A stretch of DNA of 9,939 bases from Prolixibacteraceae bacterium (lineage in GTDB: Bacteria > Bacteroidota > Bacteroidia > Bacteroidales > Prolixibacteraceae). Both the position numbers and the translations under genes were made by a program. This document shows, piece after piece, positions 1 to 8,142 of this stretch (position 1 is its first letter; every line of letters starts with the position of its first letter). The notes beneath the pieces are model-generated. The model worked only from the letters and a program-made list of their open reading frames with translations. It was not told where the DNA came from and ran no database searches. The stretch is taken from the NCBI GenBank assembly GCA_007116765.1, contig SKHV01000382.1, positions 1-9,939 of the forward strand, read 5' to 3'.

Positions 1-1733
1 AAGAGAAAGCTTATTCAACTGTAATTTTAGTGTTTGTTGTGTGTTTTGTTTCAGCACAAGATTTTGCTAATCCTTTCGAGATGAACGAACGCCTAGGTCG
101 GGGTATTAACATGGGAAATACATTCGAAGCTCCTAGTGAAACAGCATGGAGCAATCCATGGAAACCGGAGTACTTCAGAATTATGTCCGAATTGGGGTTT
201 TCACATGTACGTATTCCAATAAGATGGACTACTCCCGAAAGGAGCATGAATACAGATCCTTACACAATTTATCCCGATTTTCTGAACCGTATTCAGGAAG
301 TTGTTGATACTGCACTAATGTATGGACTTCATCCTGTAATAAATATGCATCATCACGAAGAACTATTTGATGATCCCGATGAACAAAAGCAACGTTTTAT
401 TTCACAATGGACTCAAATTGCCGATCACTTTAAAGACTATCCCGACAGTTTGATTTTTGAAGTATTGAACGAACCACACAATAATTTGACAGCCGAAAAA
501 TGGAACCTCTTTTTTGCCGATGCCCTTTCTGAAATTAGAAAAACTAACCCGCAGCGTGTGGTAATGATTGGAACTGCCGAGTGGGGAGGTTTGGGCGGTC
601 TTTCAAAATTAGAACTGCCCGACGATGACAGGCTTATTTTAACTATCCATTATTATAACCCGTTTCAATTTACCCATCAGGGTGCAAGCTGGTCGGGCGA
701 TCATACCAACGAATGGCTGGGTACCGAGTGGAATAACACAGACTCAGAGAGACAAACTGTAATGGATGAATTTGCTTACGCTAAAAATTATTCCGAACAG
801 CACAACATTCCCATTCATGTGGGAGAGTTTGGCGCATACAGTACTGCCGACTTGGAATCGCGTGTGCGCTGGACAACTTTCATGTCGCGTTGGTTCGAAG
901 AGCAGGGCTTTAGTTGGGCCTACTGGGAGTTTAGTGCAGGTTTTGGTATTTATAACCCATCAAACGGTCAATTACTGATGCCTTTGGTTGATGCCTTGTT
1001 GAATAACCCGATGCCGGAGCCTGTTGGGCAAAGTATTGAAACGATATACGAAAATACTTTTGAAAATGGCGGTGACGGATGGTCATTGCAAACACAAGGC
1101 GGAGCAAGCGCTTCATTAAAAGAAGAGAACAGCCAAATACGCATTGAAATTTCCGAAGGGGGAACAGAAACATGGCATGTGCAACTTGTGAAAAGCGGAA
1201 TTGCTTTACAACATGACGAAATGTACAGGGTCAGGTTTAATGCTGCTTCAGCTAACTTTCCGCGTACATTTACTACTTATGTAGGAAAAGCTTCCAGTCC
1301 GTGGAGCGCTTATAGCGGACACAATTCTGTAACTTTAAGCGACTTTGAATACCAGCACAGCTATTCATTTACCATGGGTGCAAATACCGATAACAATGCT
1401 CGTTTGGTGTTTGATTTGGGAAATTCCGATATCGACTTTATTCTTAAGTATATTACACTCGAAAAATTGTCGTTCGATAATACTTCCGTTTTATATCAAA
1501 GTGCTTCTTCGGTCAGGTTTTATCCTAATCCTGCACATCAATTCTTATACATTGAAAATATTGAAAATTACAGTAGTCTGATTGTATATAATTCGAACGG
1601 GGTGAAGAAAATACATCGTTTTATTGATGATTCGTCTCTTGAGTTGCCTATAGAGTCATTGCCGGTTGGTTTGTATTTGGTAAATTTGGCCAACAATAAA
1701 AATGTACGCTCGTTCAGGTTTATAAAAGCTTAA
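1..1733 (+). CDS. GH5 cellulase-type glycoside hydrolase with CBM-like region and T9SS sorting domain (5' partial)
   Basis: This is a secreted endo-acting beta-glycanase of family GH5 (clan A, retaining). The frame is open from base 3 to the window edge and encodes a hydrophobic stretch ending VSAQ, so the first visible residues are a Sec signal peptide whose ATG lies just upstream. The GTG at 30 is probably not the start. The GH5 barrel runs to about base 1010. It contains GINMGNTF, the HVRIPIRW strand, INMHHHE, the acid/base Glu in VLNEPH (471-473), IHYYNPF, the nucleophile Glu in HVGEFGAY (825-827) and WAYWEF. Bases about 1046-1470 encode a beta-rich region starting YENTFENGGDGW, which resembles CBM4/9-type modules. 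From about 1508 a type A T9SS sorting domain begins with FYPNPA and ends PVGLYLV...FIKA, so the enzyme is exported by T9SS. DUF1080 follows after 26 bp, suggesting one operon. Cellulase-like family membership is firm. The exact glycan (glucan, xyloglucan, mannan) cannot be read. Confidence 0.93.
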   Translation, partial: EKAYSTVILVFVVCFVSAQDFANPFEMNERLGRGINMGNTFEAPSETAWSNPWKPEYFRIMSELGFSHVRIPIRWTTPERSMNTDPYTIYPDFLNRIQEVVDTALMYGLHPVINMHHHEELFDDPDEQKQRFISQWTQIADHFKDYPDSLIFEVLNEPHNNLTAEKWNLFFADALSEIRKTNPQRVVMIGTAEWGGLGGLSKLELPDDDRLILTIHYYNPFQFTHQGASWSGDHTNEWLGTEWNNTDSERQTVMDEFAYAKNYSEQHNIPIHVGEFGAYSTADLESRVRWTTFMSRWFEEQGFSWAYWEFSAGFGIYNPSNGQLLMPLVDALLNNPMPEPVGQSIETIYENTFENGGDGWSLQTQGGASASLKEENSQIRIEISEGGTETWHVQLVKSGIALQHDEMYRVRFNAASANFPRTFTTYVGKASSPWSAYSGHNSVTLSDFEYQHSYSFTMGANTDNNARLVFDLGNSDIDFILKYITLEKLSFDNTSVLYQSASSVRFYPNPAHQFLYIENIENYSSLIVYNSNGVKKIHRFIDDSSLELPIESLPVGLYLVNLANNKNVRSFRFIKA

Positions 1734-1759
1734 TCATACAATTATTAAAACTATTTAGA

Positions 1760-2497
1760 ATGAAAAAAATGAAATTATTTGCAGCAAGTATGCTGTTGTT
1801 TTCAGCATGTATTGTTATGGCTCAAAGAGCCGAACATGATGTGACCAATGTTTGGGAACCGGTACCCGAAGTAATAACTCCAGGCGACGGAACAGCTCCC
1901 CCTTCCGATGCCATTGTGTTATTTGATGGTACATCACTCGATAGTTGGATTAGTGATAGCGGGAAAGCACCTGAATGGACTATAGACAATGGAGCAATGA
2001 CCGTAAAGCCCGGAACCGGTGGAATTAGCACCAAACAAGGTTTTGGCGATGTGCAACTCCACATCGAATGGCGTGCTCCCGAAGTAGTAAAAGGAGATGG
2101 ACAAGGACGTGGCAATAGCGGTGTTTTCCTTATGGGACTTTACGAAGTGCAGGTGCTTGATTGCTATGAGAACGAAACCTATCCAAACGGACAGGCGGCT
2201 TCAATCTACAAACAACACATCCCGCTTGTGAATGCATGTCGTGAACCCGGTCAGTGGCAAACTTACGACATAATTTTTACAGCGCCCCGTTTCAGCGAGA
2301 ACGGAAGAGTAACACATCCGGCTCGTGTAACTGTAATTCATAACGGAGTACTTGTACAAAATAATGTGGAATTATGGGGAACAACTGAATTTATTGGTTT
2401 ACCAACTTATAAGGCACACGATGATAAACTTCCTATAAGTTTGCAAGATCATGGCGACCTGGTAAGCTTCCGTAATATTTGGATAAGGGAATTGTAA
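1760..2497 (+). CDS. Secreted DUF1080 / 3-keto-disaccharide hydrolase family protein
   Basis: This 245-residue protein has one DUF1080 (PF06439) jelly-roll domain, the family now named 3-keto-disaccharide hydrolase. Residues 1-21 are a Sec signal peptide (MKKMKLF... ending VMA-Q). A Cys at residue 17 sits in LFSAC, a poor lipobox, so signal peptidase I cleavage is likelier than lipidation. The family signature is clear: IVLFDGTSLDSW near residue 52, then EWTIDNGAMTVKPG, LHIEWRAP, GNSGVFLMGLYEVQVLDCYE (about 120-139), PGQWQTYDIIF, and a C-terminal LQDHGDLVSFRNIWIREL that is typical of the domain end. Characterised relatives act on 3-keto sugars made by Gfo/Idh/MocA oxidoreductases, cleaving or hydrating them. 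Such an oxidoreductase lies about 2 kb downstream. The gene lies 26 bp after the GH5 gene and is followed by a strong terminator, so it ends that transcription unit. The family call is firm. The actual substrate is unknown. Confidence 0.9.
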   Translation: MKKMKLFAASMLLFSACIVMAQRAEHDVTNVWEPVPEVITPGDGTAPPSDAIVLFDGTSLDSWISDSGKAPEWTIDNGAMTVKPGTGGISTKQGFGDVQLHIEWRAPEVVKGDGQGRGNSGVFLMGLYEVQVLDCYENETYPNGQAASIYKQHIPLVNACREPGQWQTYDIIFTAPRFSENGRVTHPARVTVIHNGVLVQNNVELWGTTEFIGLPTYKAHDDKLPISLQDHGDLVSFRNIWIREL

Positions 2498-2515
2498 TTG
2501 CCCATATTCTTTTTT

Positions 2516-2590
2516 CAAGCAGCGATATAATGAAGAGGGATTGATCTTAAAAGAACATTCACTTTATTATATCGTTGTTTTTTTATTTTT
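2516..2590 (+). terminator. Intrinsic terminator after the DUF1080 gene
   Basis: A long hairpin lies in the 110-bp gap between DUF1080 and the TSUP gene. Bases 2521-2535 pair with 2562-2576 with only two G-T wobbles, and pairing can be extended outward by a few more pairs. The loop is about 26 nt. The 3' arm runs straight into a T-rich tract (2578-2590, thirteen bases with one A). This is the form of a rho-independent terminator on the plus strand. It implies that the GH5-DUF1080 unit ends here and that the TSUP gene has its own promoter or depends on read-through. Confidence 0.82.
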
Positions 2591-2607
2591 GACCGAATAA
2601 TGACTCA

Positions 2608-3369
2608 ATGTTTAATAATGTCTTTTCGTTACTGGAAATAAATCAATGGTTGGTTCTCATTATCACAGCTGTATTTGTAGGAATGGGAAAAACCGGGGTT
2701 TATGGCTTAGGTACTTTAGCTGCACCAATTCTGGCCGTTGCTTTTGGAGGAAAAGTATCCGCAGGTTTGTTGTTGCCCATGCTTTCTATGGCCGATATTG
2801 TTGCCGTGTCGTGGTACAACCGACATGCTAGTTGGAAGCATTTGTGGAAACTTTTTCCATTTGCCGCAGCGGGTGTAGTAATTGCCATTTTCGTAGGTGA
2901 AGCAATTAACGACAATACTTTCAAAATAATTATGGCTGTTTTTATTTTGGGTGGAATACCTGTTATGATTTGGCGCGAATACAATAAAAACACCAAACCA
3001 TTCAGGGGCAGCTGGTATTCGGGTAGTTTTTTTGGTATTGCCGGTGGTTTTAGTACTATGATTGGAAACGCCGCAGGCCCTTTAATGAACCTTTATTTTT
3101 TAGCCATGCAACTCCCCAAAAATGTACTGATAGGAACCGGGGCTTGGTTTTTTCTGCTTATCAACTTGTTTAAAATACCCTTTCATATTTTGGTGTGGAA
3201 AACAATAACTGTTGAGTCCATTACGCTAAACCTAATGATGTTGCCTTTTATTTTGATTGGAGCTATATCGGGTATTCTTATTGTACGAATAATACCGGAA
3301 AAACCTTTCAGATGGTTTATTATTGTAATGACAACGCTTGCTTCAATTCGTTTAATATTTAATGCATGA
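2608..3369 (+). CDS. TauE/SafE (TSUP) family membrane transporter
   Basis: This 253-residue integral membrane protein belongs to the TauE/SafE/TSUP family (PF01925), whose usual length is about 240-280 residues. It is almost wholly hydrophobic with about eight predicted membrane segments arranged as two related halves. The first half carries the glycine-rich GMGKTGVYGLGTL followed by a VSAGLLLPML helix. The second repeats the pattern as FFGIAGGFSTMIGNAAGP. Family members move sulfite, sulfonates such as taurine or sulfoacetate products, and other small organic anions across the inner membrane, often as exporters. Its stop overlaps the glycerate kinase start (ATGA), so the two are translationally coupled and probably serve one pathway. 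The ATG at 2608 is chosen because the frame begins directly with a soluble leader before helix 1. An ATG at 2600 is out of frame. The substrate cannot be read from the sequence. Confidence 0.9.
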   Translation: MFNNVFSLLEINQWLVLIITAVFVGMGKTGVYGLGTLAAPILAVAFGGKVSAGLLLPMLSMADIVAVSWYNRHASWKHLWKLFPFAAAGVVIAIFVGEAINDNTFKIIMAVFILGGIPVMIWREYNKNTKPFRGSWYSGSFFGIAGGFSTMIGNAAGPLMNLYFLAMQLPKNVLIGTGAWFFLLINLFKIPFHILVWKTITVESITLNLMMLPFILIGAISGILIVRIIPEKPFRWFIIVMTTLASIRLIFNA

Positions 3370-4481
3370 CCCATATTCTTGTTGCACCCGATTCGTTTAA
3401 AGACTGCCTTTCTTCTTTCGAAGTGGCAAGGCTCATTTGTGAGCGGATAAACGAAACTCAACCCGGACTAAAAACAACTATGTTCCCAATGGCCGATGGG
3501 GGCGAAGGGACAATTGATTGTGTTCATTTTCATAAGGGAGGTGTTTGGAGAAAATTGACCGTGCACGACCCTTTGAACAGGAAAATTGAATCGAGCTACC
3601 TGATTGTTGATGAAGGAAAAACAGCCATAATCGAATTGGCTAAAGCTTCAGGCTTAGAACTCTTGGGTACTTCAGAACGAAATGCTTTAGCAACTAGTAG
3701 TTATGGAGCAGGCGAGTTGGTAAGGGACGCAGTAGAAATGGGTATCCGTAAAATAATACTTGCTTTGGGCGGCAGCGCTACCGTTGATGCCGGGACTGGT
3801 ATTGCAGCTGCTTTGGGATTTCGGTTTTATAGCAAAAGTGGCACTTTAATTGCCCCGTGTGGAGCAAACCTTACCGAAATTCATGCAATTAATGCGGAGA
3901 ACATCCATCCTATTTTGCATCAAGTAGAATTTGTTGTTGCTGCCGATGTTCAGAATACCCTGAATGGCCCTGCCGGGGCAGCCCGTGTTTTTGCGCCTCA
4001 GAAAGGAGCAGGTTCCGAAGGTGTGGCAGTACTTGAAAAAAGATTAATGCACATTTCGAAACTGCTTGAAAAAGCAACTTCGTTCAATCCCGATTTACAT
4101 CCCGGAACAGGTGCAGCCGGAGGTGCGGCACTTTTTCTCATGGCATACGGAAATTGCAAAATCGAAAAAGGCTTTGATGTGATTGCCCGATTAACTGGTT
4201 TTTACAATGCCGTTTCGAAGGCCGATGTAATTATTTCGGGCGAAGGGAAAATCGATGTACAAACAGGCTACGGCAAAGTGCTTTCGTCCATTGCCGGTAT
4301 TGTAAAAAGTGAGCACAAAGTGTTAATTGCTTTAGCCGGAACCATAAAGGGTGACCGAGCTGAAATAATAAAAAAATTCGGTTTACAACAGTTATTTGTA
4401 CTTGACCGGTTTGCAACAAATAGAGACGATTCAATTAAAAACGCTGCAAAGTATTTGAAACTAATTAATTTTGAATTCTGA
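3366..4481 (+). CDS. Glycerate kinase (GlxK/GarK family)
   Basis: This cytosolic glycerate kinase (PF02595) phosphorylates D-glycerate with ATP. Characterised GlxK/GarK enzymes make 2-phosphoglycerate, which feeds lower glycolysis. The 371-residue length is normal for the family. Motifs in order are: VAPDSFKDCLSS at the N-terminus, FPMADGGEGT (about 39-48), TSSYGAGELVRDA (about 109-121), LALGGSATVDAGTG (about 130-143), AADVQNTLNGPAGAARVFAPQ, GTGAAGGAA, and DVIISGEGKIDVQTGYGK near residue 280. All look intact. The ATG shares four bases with the TSUP stop codon, a strong sign of translational coupling. The only other metabolic clue is the exported enzymes downstream, so a route giving glycerate (for example by aldol cleavage of a sugar acid through tartronate semialdehyde) is plausible but not shown. 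No terminator is visible in the 77 bp before the next gene. Confidence 0.95.
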   Translation: MTHILVAPDSFKDCLSSFEVARLICERINETQPGLKTTMFPMADGGEGTIDCVHFHKGGVWRKLTVHDPLNRKIESSYLIVDEGKTAIIELAKASGLELLGTSERNALATSSYGAGELVRDAVEMGIRKIILALGGSATVDAGTGIAAALGFRFYSKSGTLIAPCGANLTEIHAINAENIHPILHQVEFVVAADVQNTLNGPAGAARVFAPQKGAGSEGVAVLEKRLMHISKLLEKATSFNPDLHPGTGAAGGAALFLMAYGNCKIEKGFDVIARLTGFYNAVSKADVIISGEGKIDVQTGYGKVLSSIAGIVKSEHKVLIALAGTIKGDRAEIIKKFGLQQLFVLDRFATNRDDSIKNAAKYLKLINFEF

Positions 4482-4558
4482 TACTGATTCCTCATTTTTC
4501 GTATCTTTAAGCTGAAATGGTATTTGAAAATAATTTTTAATGAAACAATCAGCTTATT

Positions 4559-5665
4559 ATGGTAAACATCAAATCACAAAACAGTCGCAGGGATTTTATC
4601 CGTCTGTCATCGCTTGGAATTGCCGGGGCAATGGTTTTGCCCGGTATAAAAACATTTGCCGCCAGGAATAATCCCATTGGTAAAAAAATGGGCATTGCCT
4701 TGGTTGGACTCGGCTGGTACAGTACCGATATACTGGCACCCGCCTTGCAGGAAACAGAAATTGCTTATTTGGCCGGAATTGTTACCGGAACGCCTTCAAA
4801 AGAAAAAATTTGGGCTGCAAAATACAACATCCCGGAAAAGAACATCTACAATTATGAAAATTTTGATGAGATTGCTGCCAATCCCGATATTGATATTGTA
4901 TATGTGGTGCTTCCCAACTCCATGCACAAAGAATTTACCATACGTGCTGCCAATGCCGGTAAACATGTGATTTGCGAGAAGCCAATGGCCGTAAACGCGC
5001 AGGAATGTCGCGAAATGATTGACGCCTGTGAAAAAAACAATGTTGGCCTTTCAATTGGCTACCGCATGCAGTACGAACCTTTTACGCAAGAAATTATGCG
5101 CCTGGGGCAGGAAAAAGAATTTGGCGAAGTGCTGCACATTTCTTGTGGTGGAGCTTTCCGCAACAACAACCTGAGCCATTGGAAATGGGATAAAGTAATG
5201 GGCGGTGGTTCCATGATGGACATGGGCGTGTATCCCCTGCAGGCAGCCAGGTACTCTACCGGAATGGAACCGGTCAGTGTTACAGCGCAAACATTCAATA
5301 CCCGCGAAGCCACCAAAGGCCTGGCCGATGAAGCCACTACTTTCCAGTTGCAATTTCCCAATGGGGCTGTGGCCAATTTAAGTACAGGCTTCCATGCAAA
5401 CTACAATTTTCTTAAAGTAAGGGCCGAGCGCGGTTGGTTCGAACTTGAGCCTTTTTCCGGCTTCAGAAATATTAAAGGCCGCACCAGTAGTGGCGAACTA
5501 AGTTTCCCTGATGTAAACCAGCAGGCAACTCAAATGGACGAAGATGCCATCAGTTTTGCCAAAGGTGAACGGCCACGTGTGCCGGGCGAGGAAGGTTTAA
5601 AAGATATGATTGTGGTGGACGCTGTTTATGAGTCAATTAAAACCGGAAAAACAATCATGATTTAA
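4559..5665 (+). CDS. Tat-exported Gfo/Idh/MocA family oxidoreductase
   Basis: This 368-residue NAD(P)-dependent sugar or cyclitol oxidoreductase belongs to the Gfo/Idh/MocA family. It opens with a twin-arginine signal, SRRDFIRLS (R10, R11), followed by a hydrophobic stretch ending near FAA. It is therefore predicted to be exported folded with its cofactor, as for Zymomonas glucose-fructose oxidoreductase. The Rossmann fold begins at about residue 45 with ALVGLGWYS. DIVYVVLPNSMH and the family hallmark ICEKPMAV follow, with the catalytic-type Lys at residue 141. The C-terminal sheet domain contains GYRMQYEP, FRNNNLSHWKW and GGGSMMDMGVYPL. With a bound cofactor that can cycle between oxidation and reduction, such enzymes can make and later reduce 3-keto sugars. 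The DUF1080 gene upstream is the expected partner. GH78 follows after 20 bp, so they are likely co-transcribed. The family call is firm. The sugar is unknown. Confidence 0.93.
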   Translation: MVNIKSQNSRRDFIRLSSLGIAGAMVLPGIKTFAARNNPIGKKMGIALVGLGWYSTDILAPALQETEIAYLAGIVTGTPSKEKIWAAKYNIPEKNIYNYENFDEIAANPDIDIVYVVLPNSMHKEFTIRAANAGKHVICEKPMAVNAQECREMIDACEKNNVGLSIGYRMQYEPFTQEIMRLGQEKEFGEVLHISCGGAFRNNNLSHWKWDKVMGGGSMMDMGVYPLQAARYSTGMEPVSVTAQTFNTREATKGLADEATTFQLQFPNGAVANLSTGFHANYNFLKVRAERGWFELEPFSGFRNIKGRTSSGELSFPDVNQQATQMDEDAISFAKGERPRVPGEEGLKDMIVVDAVYESIKTGKTIMI

Positions 5666-5685
5666 GTTTTTATTGAACCGATATT

Positions 5686-8106
5686 ATGAGAAAAAATAGA
5701 GGGAGCATTCTTTTTATTATAAGCATGCTCTTTTTTCTAAATGCAGAAGTTAATGCCAGTAATGTTATACAGGCTGAACCACATGAGCGTTTATTAAATG
5801 ATTTTTGGACTGCCACCTGGATAAGCCATCCTACTGCCAGTACGGTTGATTTTGGCGTTTTTCATTTCAGAAAAGATTTTGAATTGGATAATGCTCCCAA
5901 AAGCTTTGTGATAAATGTATCGGCCGATAACCGTTACAAGCTTTTTGTAAACGGCAACGAAGTTTGTATGGGGCCGGCACGTGGCGATTTGGCGCATTGG
6001 TATTACGAAACCATCGATATTGCATCATTTCTCAAAGCCGGGGATAATGTTATCGCCTCGGTGGTATGGAACTTTGGTGTTTTAAGGCCATGGGCGCAAT
6101 TTAGCCTTCAAGCTGCCTTTGTGCTTCAGGGCAATACCCCAAATGAAGAAATTGTAAATACCAATTCAAGCTGGAAAGTTGTTGAAAACAAATCGATAAA
6201 GCCAATATCAGATTTTTCACATTTACAGACCTTTATAGTGGTTGGGCCGGGTGAAGAAGTCGATGCTTCGCTTTATCCGTGGGCATGGGAAAAGAACGCT
6301 TTCGATGCATCGCACTGGAGCCATGCAAGGGAACTGGTGAATCCCAAACCCGGAGGGATAAGCACCGATATCGACTGGGTAATGACTCCGCGCAATATCC
6401 CATTGCTTGAAAGCAAAAAAGAGCGGCTTGCAAGAGTTCGGAGAATTGTTGGTATTAGCGGAGATGCTTCACAAATTATTGCAGCTAAGCCTGTTGAAAT
6501 CTCTGCCCATTCAAAGGTCAGCATTTTAATCGATAACGATGTGCTTACAAAAGGTTATCCGGTGATTGATTTTTCCGGCGGAAAGGGGAGTGAAATACGA
6601 ATAACGTATGCCGAAGCTCTTTTTTCCACCGGGGCGAATCGGCGAAAAGGCCACCGCGATGAAATTAATGGCATGGAAATTCAGGGTGTTTTCGATGTGA
6701 TAAAACCCGATGGCGGTGAGCGTCGAAAATTTTCTCCTTTGTGGTATCGCACATACCGTTATTTACAACTCGATATCGAAACGACTGATGAAGCTCTGGT
6801 TCTAAGCGATGTTTATACAAAGTTTTCAGCCTACCCTTTTGCTGAAAATGCAGGTTTTGTGAGCAACGAACCTTTATTCGGGGAAATATGGGACGTAGGG
6901 TGGCGTACTGCCCGTTTGTGTGCCCACGAAACGTATTACGATTGTCCCTATTATGAGCAATTGCAGTACGTAGGCGATACCCGTATCCAGGCTTTGGTGT
7001 CGCTGTATGTTTCGGGCGACGACCGCTTAATGCGAAAAGCCATAGAGCAGTTCAATGCTTCGAGAATTTATGAGGGTATTACACATAGCCGCTATCCATC
7101 TTACAGTCCGCAATTCATCCCACCGTACTCGTTGGTGTGGATTAACATGGTACACGATTATTACATGCACCGTGCCGATGATGATTTCCTTTTTAAATTT
7201 CAACACGGCATTGAAAGCATTCTCAACTGGTATGAACAGTATGTTGATAAAGAAACAGGAATGTTGGGGGCTGTGCCTTACTGGAATTTTGTCGATTGGG
7301 CCGACGAGTGGCCTTGGAGCAACGAACATCGTATAGGGGGAGTTCCTTCGGGTGGAAGAACAGGCAATTCAGCAATACTGACCTTGCAGTTGGCTTATAC
7401 ATTAAAAGAGGCTGCTGGATTGATGGAGTTTTATGGCAACTCCGTTTTGTCAGAAAAATATTCGCATTGGGCGCAAGAGCTGAACCGGGCATGCTTCAAA
7501 AATACCTGGTGCAATAAACGCAATCTTTTTGCCGACACCCCTGAGAAAATTGAATTTAGTCAGCATGCCAATATTTTGGGTATTCTTTCAGGTGCAATAT
7601 CAAACAATGAAGCAACTGCTGTAATGGATAAAATCCTTAATGACAAATCCCTGATTCAGTCCACCATGTATTTCAGGTTTTACCTGTTTTTGGCGATGCA
7701 GCAAACCGGGCACTTCAACTTATTTTCATCGCAATTGGGACAATGGACCGATATGCTCGATATTGGATTAACCACTTTTGCCGAAAAACCCGAACCAACC
7801 CGCAGCGATTGTCATGCCTGGAGTGCTTCGCCTTTGTACTTCTTCTTTTCAGGCATTGCAGGAATAAAACCCAATGAGCCCGGTTTTAAAACAGTACTTA
7901 TTGAACCGAAACCCGGCACACTCGATTTTTTCAATGCCGAAGTGCCTCACCCCGTCGGTAAAATTTTGGTCAGTGCCGAAGGCTTACATTCGAAGCGCTC
8001 AATTTTCAAGGTTGATTTGCCTCAAAATATTAATGGTGTACTAAAATGGAAATCGAAAAATTATGACTTGTTGCCGGGAGTAAACGAAGTTATAATTACA
8101 AATTAA
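5686..8106 (+). CDS. GH78 alpha-L-rhamnosidase-type glycoside hydrolase, exported
   Basis: This 806-residue protein has a Sec signal peptide (about 1-25, ending VNAS), N-terminal beta-sandwich regions including a carbohydrate-binding-like lobe (FVINVSADNRYKLFVNGNEV), a six-hairpin (alpha/alpha)6 barrel at about 395-740 and a C-terminal beta domain. GH78 enzymes remove terminal alpha-L-rhamnose by inversion. The barrel carries YDCPYYEQLQYVGDTR, with D419, E424 and D431. These have the same 5- and 12-residue spacing as the active-site acids reported for Bacillus GL1 RhaB (D567, E572, D579). Glu700 in TTFAEKP, followed by CHAWSASP, matches the position of the catalytic general base near the barrel end. 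The active site therefore looks complete. No T9SS tail is present, so it is probably periplasmic. It lies 20 bp after the oxidoreductase and 36 bp before the RraA-like gene. Rhamnose specificity is inferred from the family. Confidence 0.88.
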   Translation: MRKNRGSILFIISMLFFLNAEVNASNVIQAEPHERLLNDFWTATWISHPTASTVDFGVFHFRKDFELDNAPKSFVINVSADNRYKLFVNGNEVCMGPARGDLAHWYYETIDIASFLKAGDNVIASVVWNFGVLRPWAQFSLQAAFVLQGNTPNEEIVNTNSSWKVVENKSIKPISDFSHLQTFIVVGPGEEVDASLYPWAWEKNAFDASHWSHARELVNPKPGGISTDIDWVMTPRNIPLLESKKERLARVRRIVGISGDASQIIAAKPVEISAHSKVSILIDNDVLTKGYPVIDFSGGKGSEIRITYAEALFSTGANRRKGHRDEINGMEIQGVFDVIKPDGGERRKFSPLWYRTYRYLQLDIETTDEALVLSDVYTKFSAYPFAENAGFVSNEPLFGEIWDVGWRTARLCAHETYYDCPYYEQLQYVGDTRIQALVSLYVSGDDRLMRKAIEQFNASRIYEGITHSRYPSYSPQFIPPYSLVWINMVHDYYMHRADDDFLFKFQHGIESILNWYEQYVDKETGMLGAVPYWNFVDWADEWPWSNEHRIGGVPSGGRTGNSAILTLQLAYTLKEAAGLMEFYGNSVLSEKYSHWAQELNRACFKNTWCNKRNLFADTPEKIEFSQHANILGILSGAISNNEATAVMDKILNDKSLIQSTMYFRFYLFLAMQQTGHFNLFSSQLGQWTDMLDIGLTTFAEKPEPTRSDCHAWSASPLYFFFSGIAGIKPNEPGFKTVLIEPKPGTLDFFNAEVPHPVGKILVSAEGLHSKRSIFKVDLPQNINGVLKWKSKNYDLLPGVNEVIITN

Positions 8107-8142
8107 ATATTTAGTATTGCAACAATTTAAAATATACAACTT

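Noticed and set aside
1799..1813. Lipobox in the DUF1080 signal peptide (LFSAC)
   Set aside because: Phe occupies the -3 position where Leu is usual, and a good signal peptidase I site (VMA-Q) follows a few residues later.
4502..4509. Possible Bacteroidota -7 promoter element TATCTTTA before the oxidoreductase
   Set aside because: It has one mismatch to TAnnTTTG, and no TTTG -33 element sits at the right distance. It is suggestive but too weak to list.
4540..4671. Short upstream frame overlapping the oxidoreductase start
   Set aside because: A 43-codon frame from an ATG at 4540 runs out of frame into the Tat signal region. It has no motif and no sign of selection, so it is probably chance.
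5051..5376. Two minus-strand frames of about 100 codons inside the oxidoreductase
   Set aside because: They are shadow frames of a strongly supported gene and show no recognisable domain.
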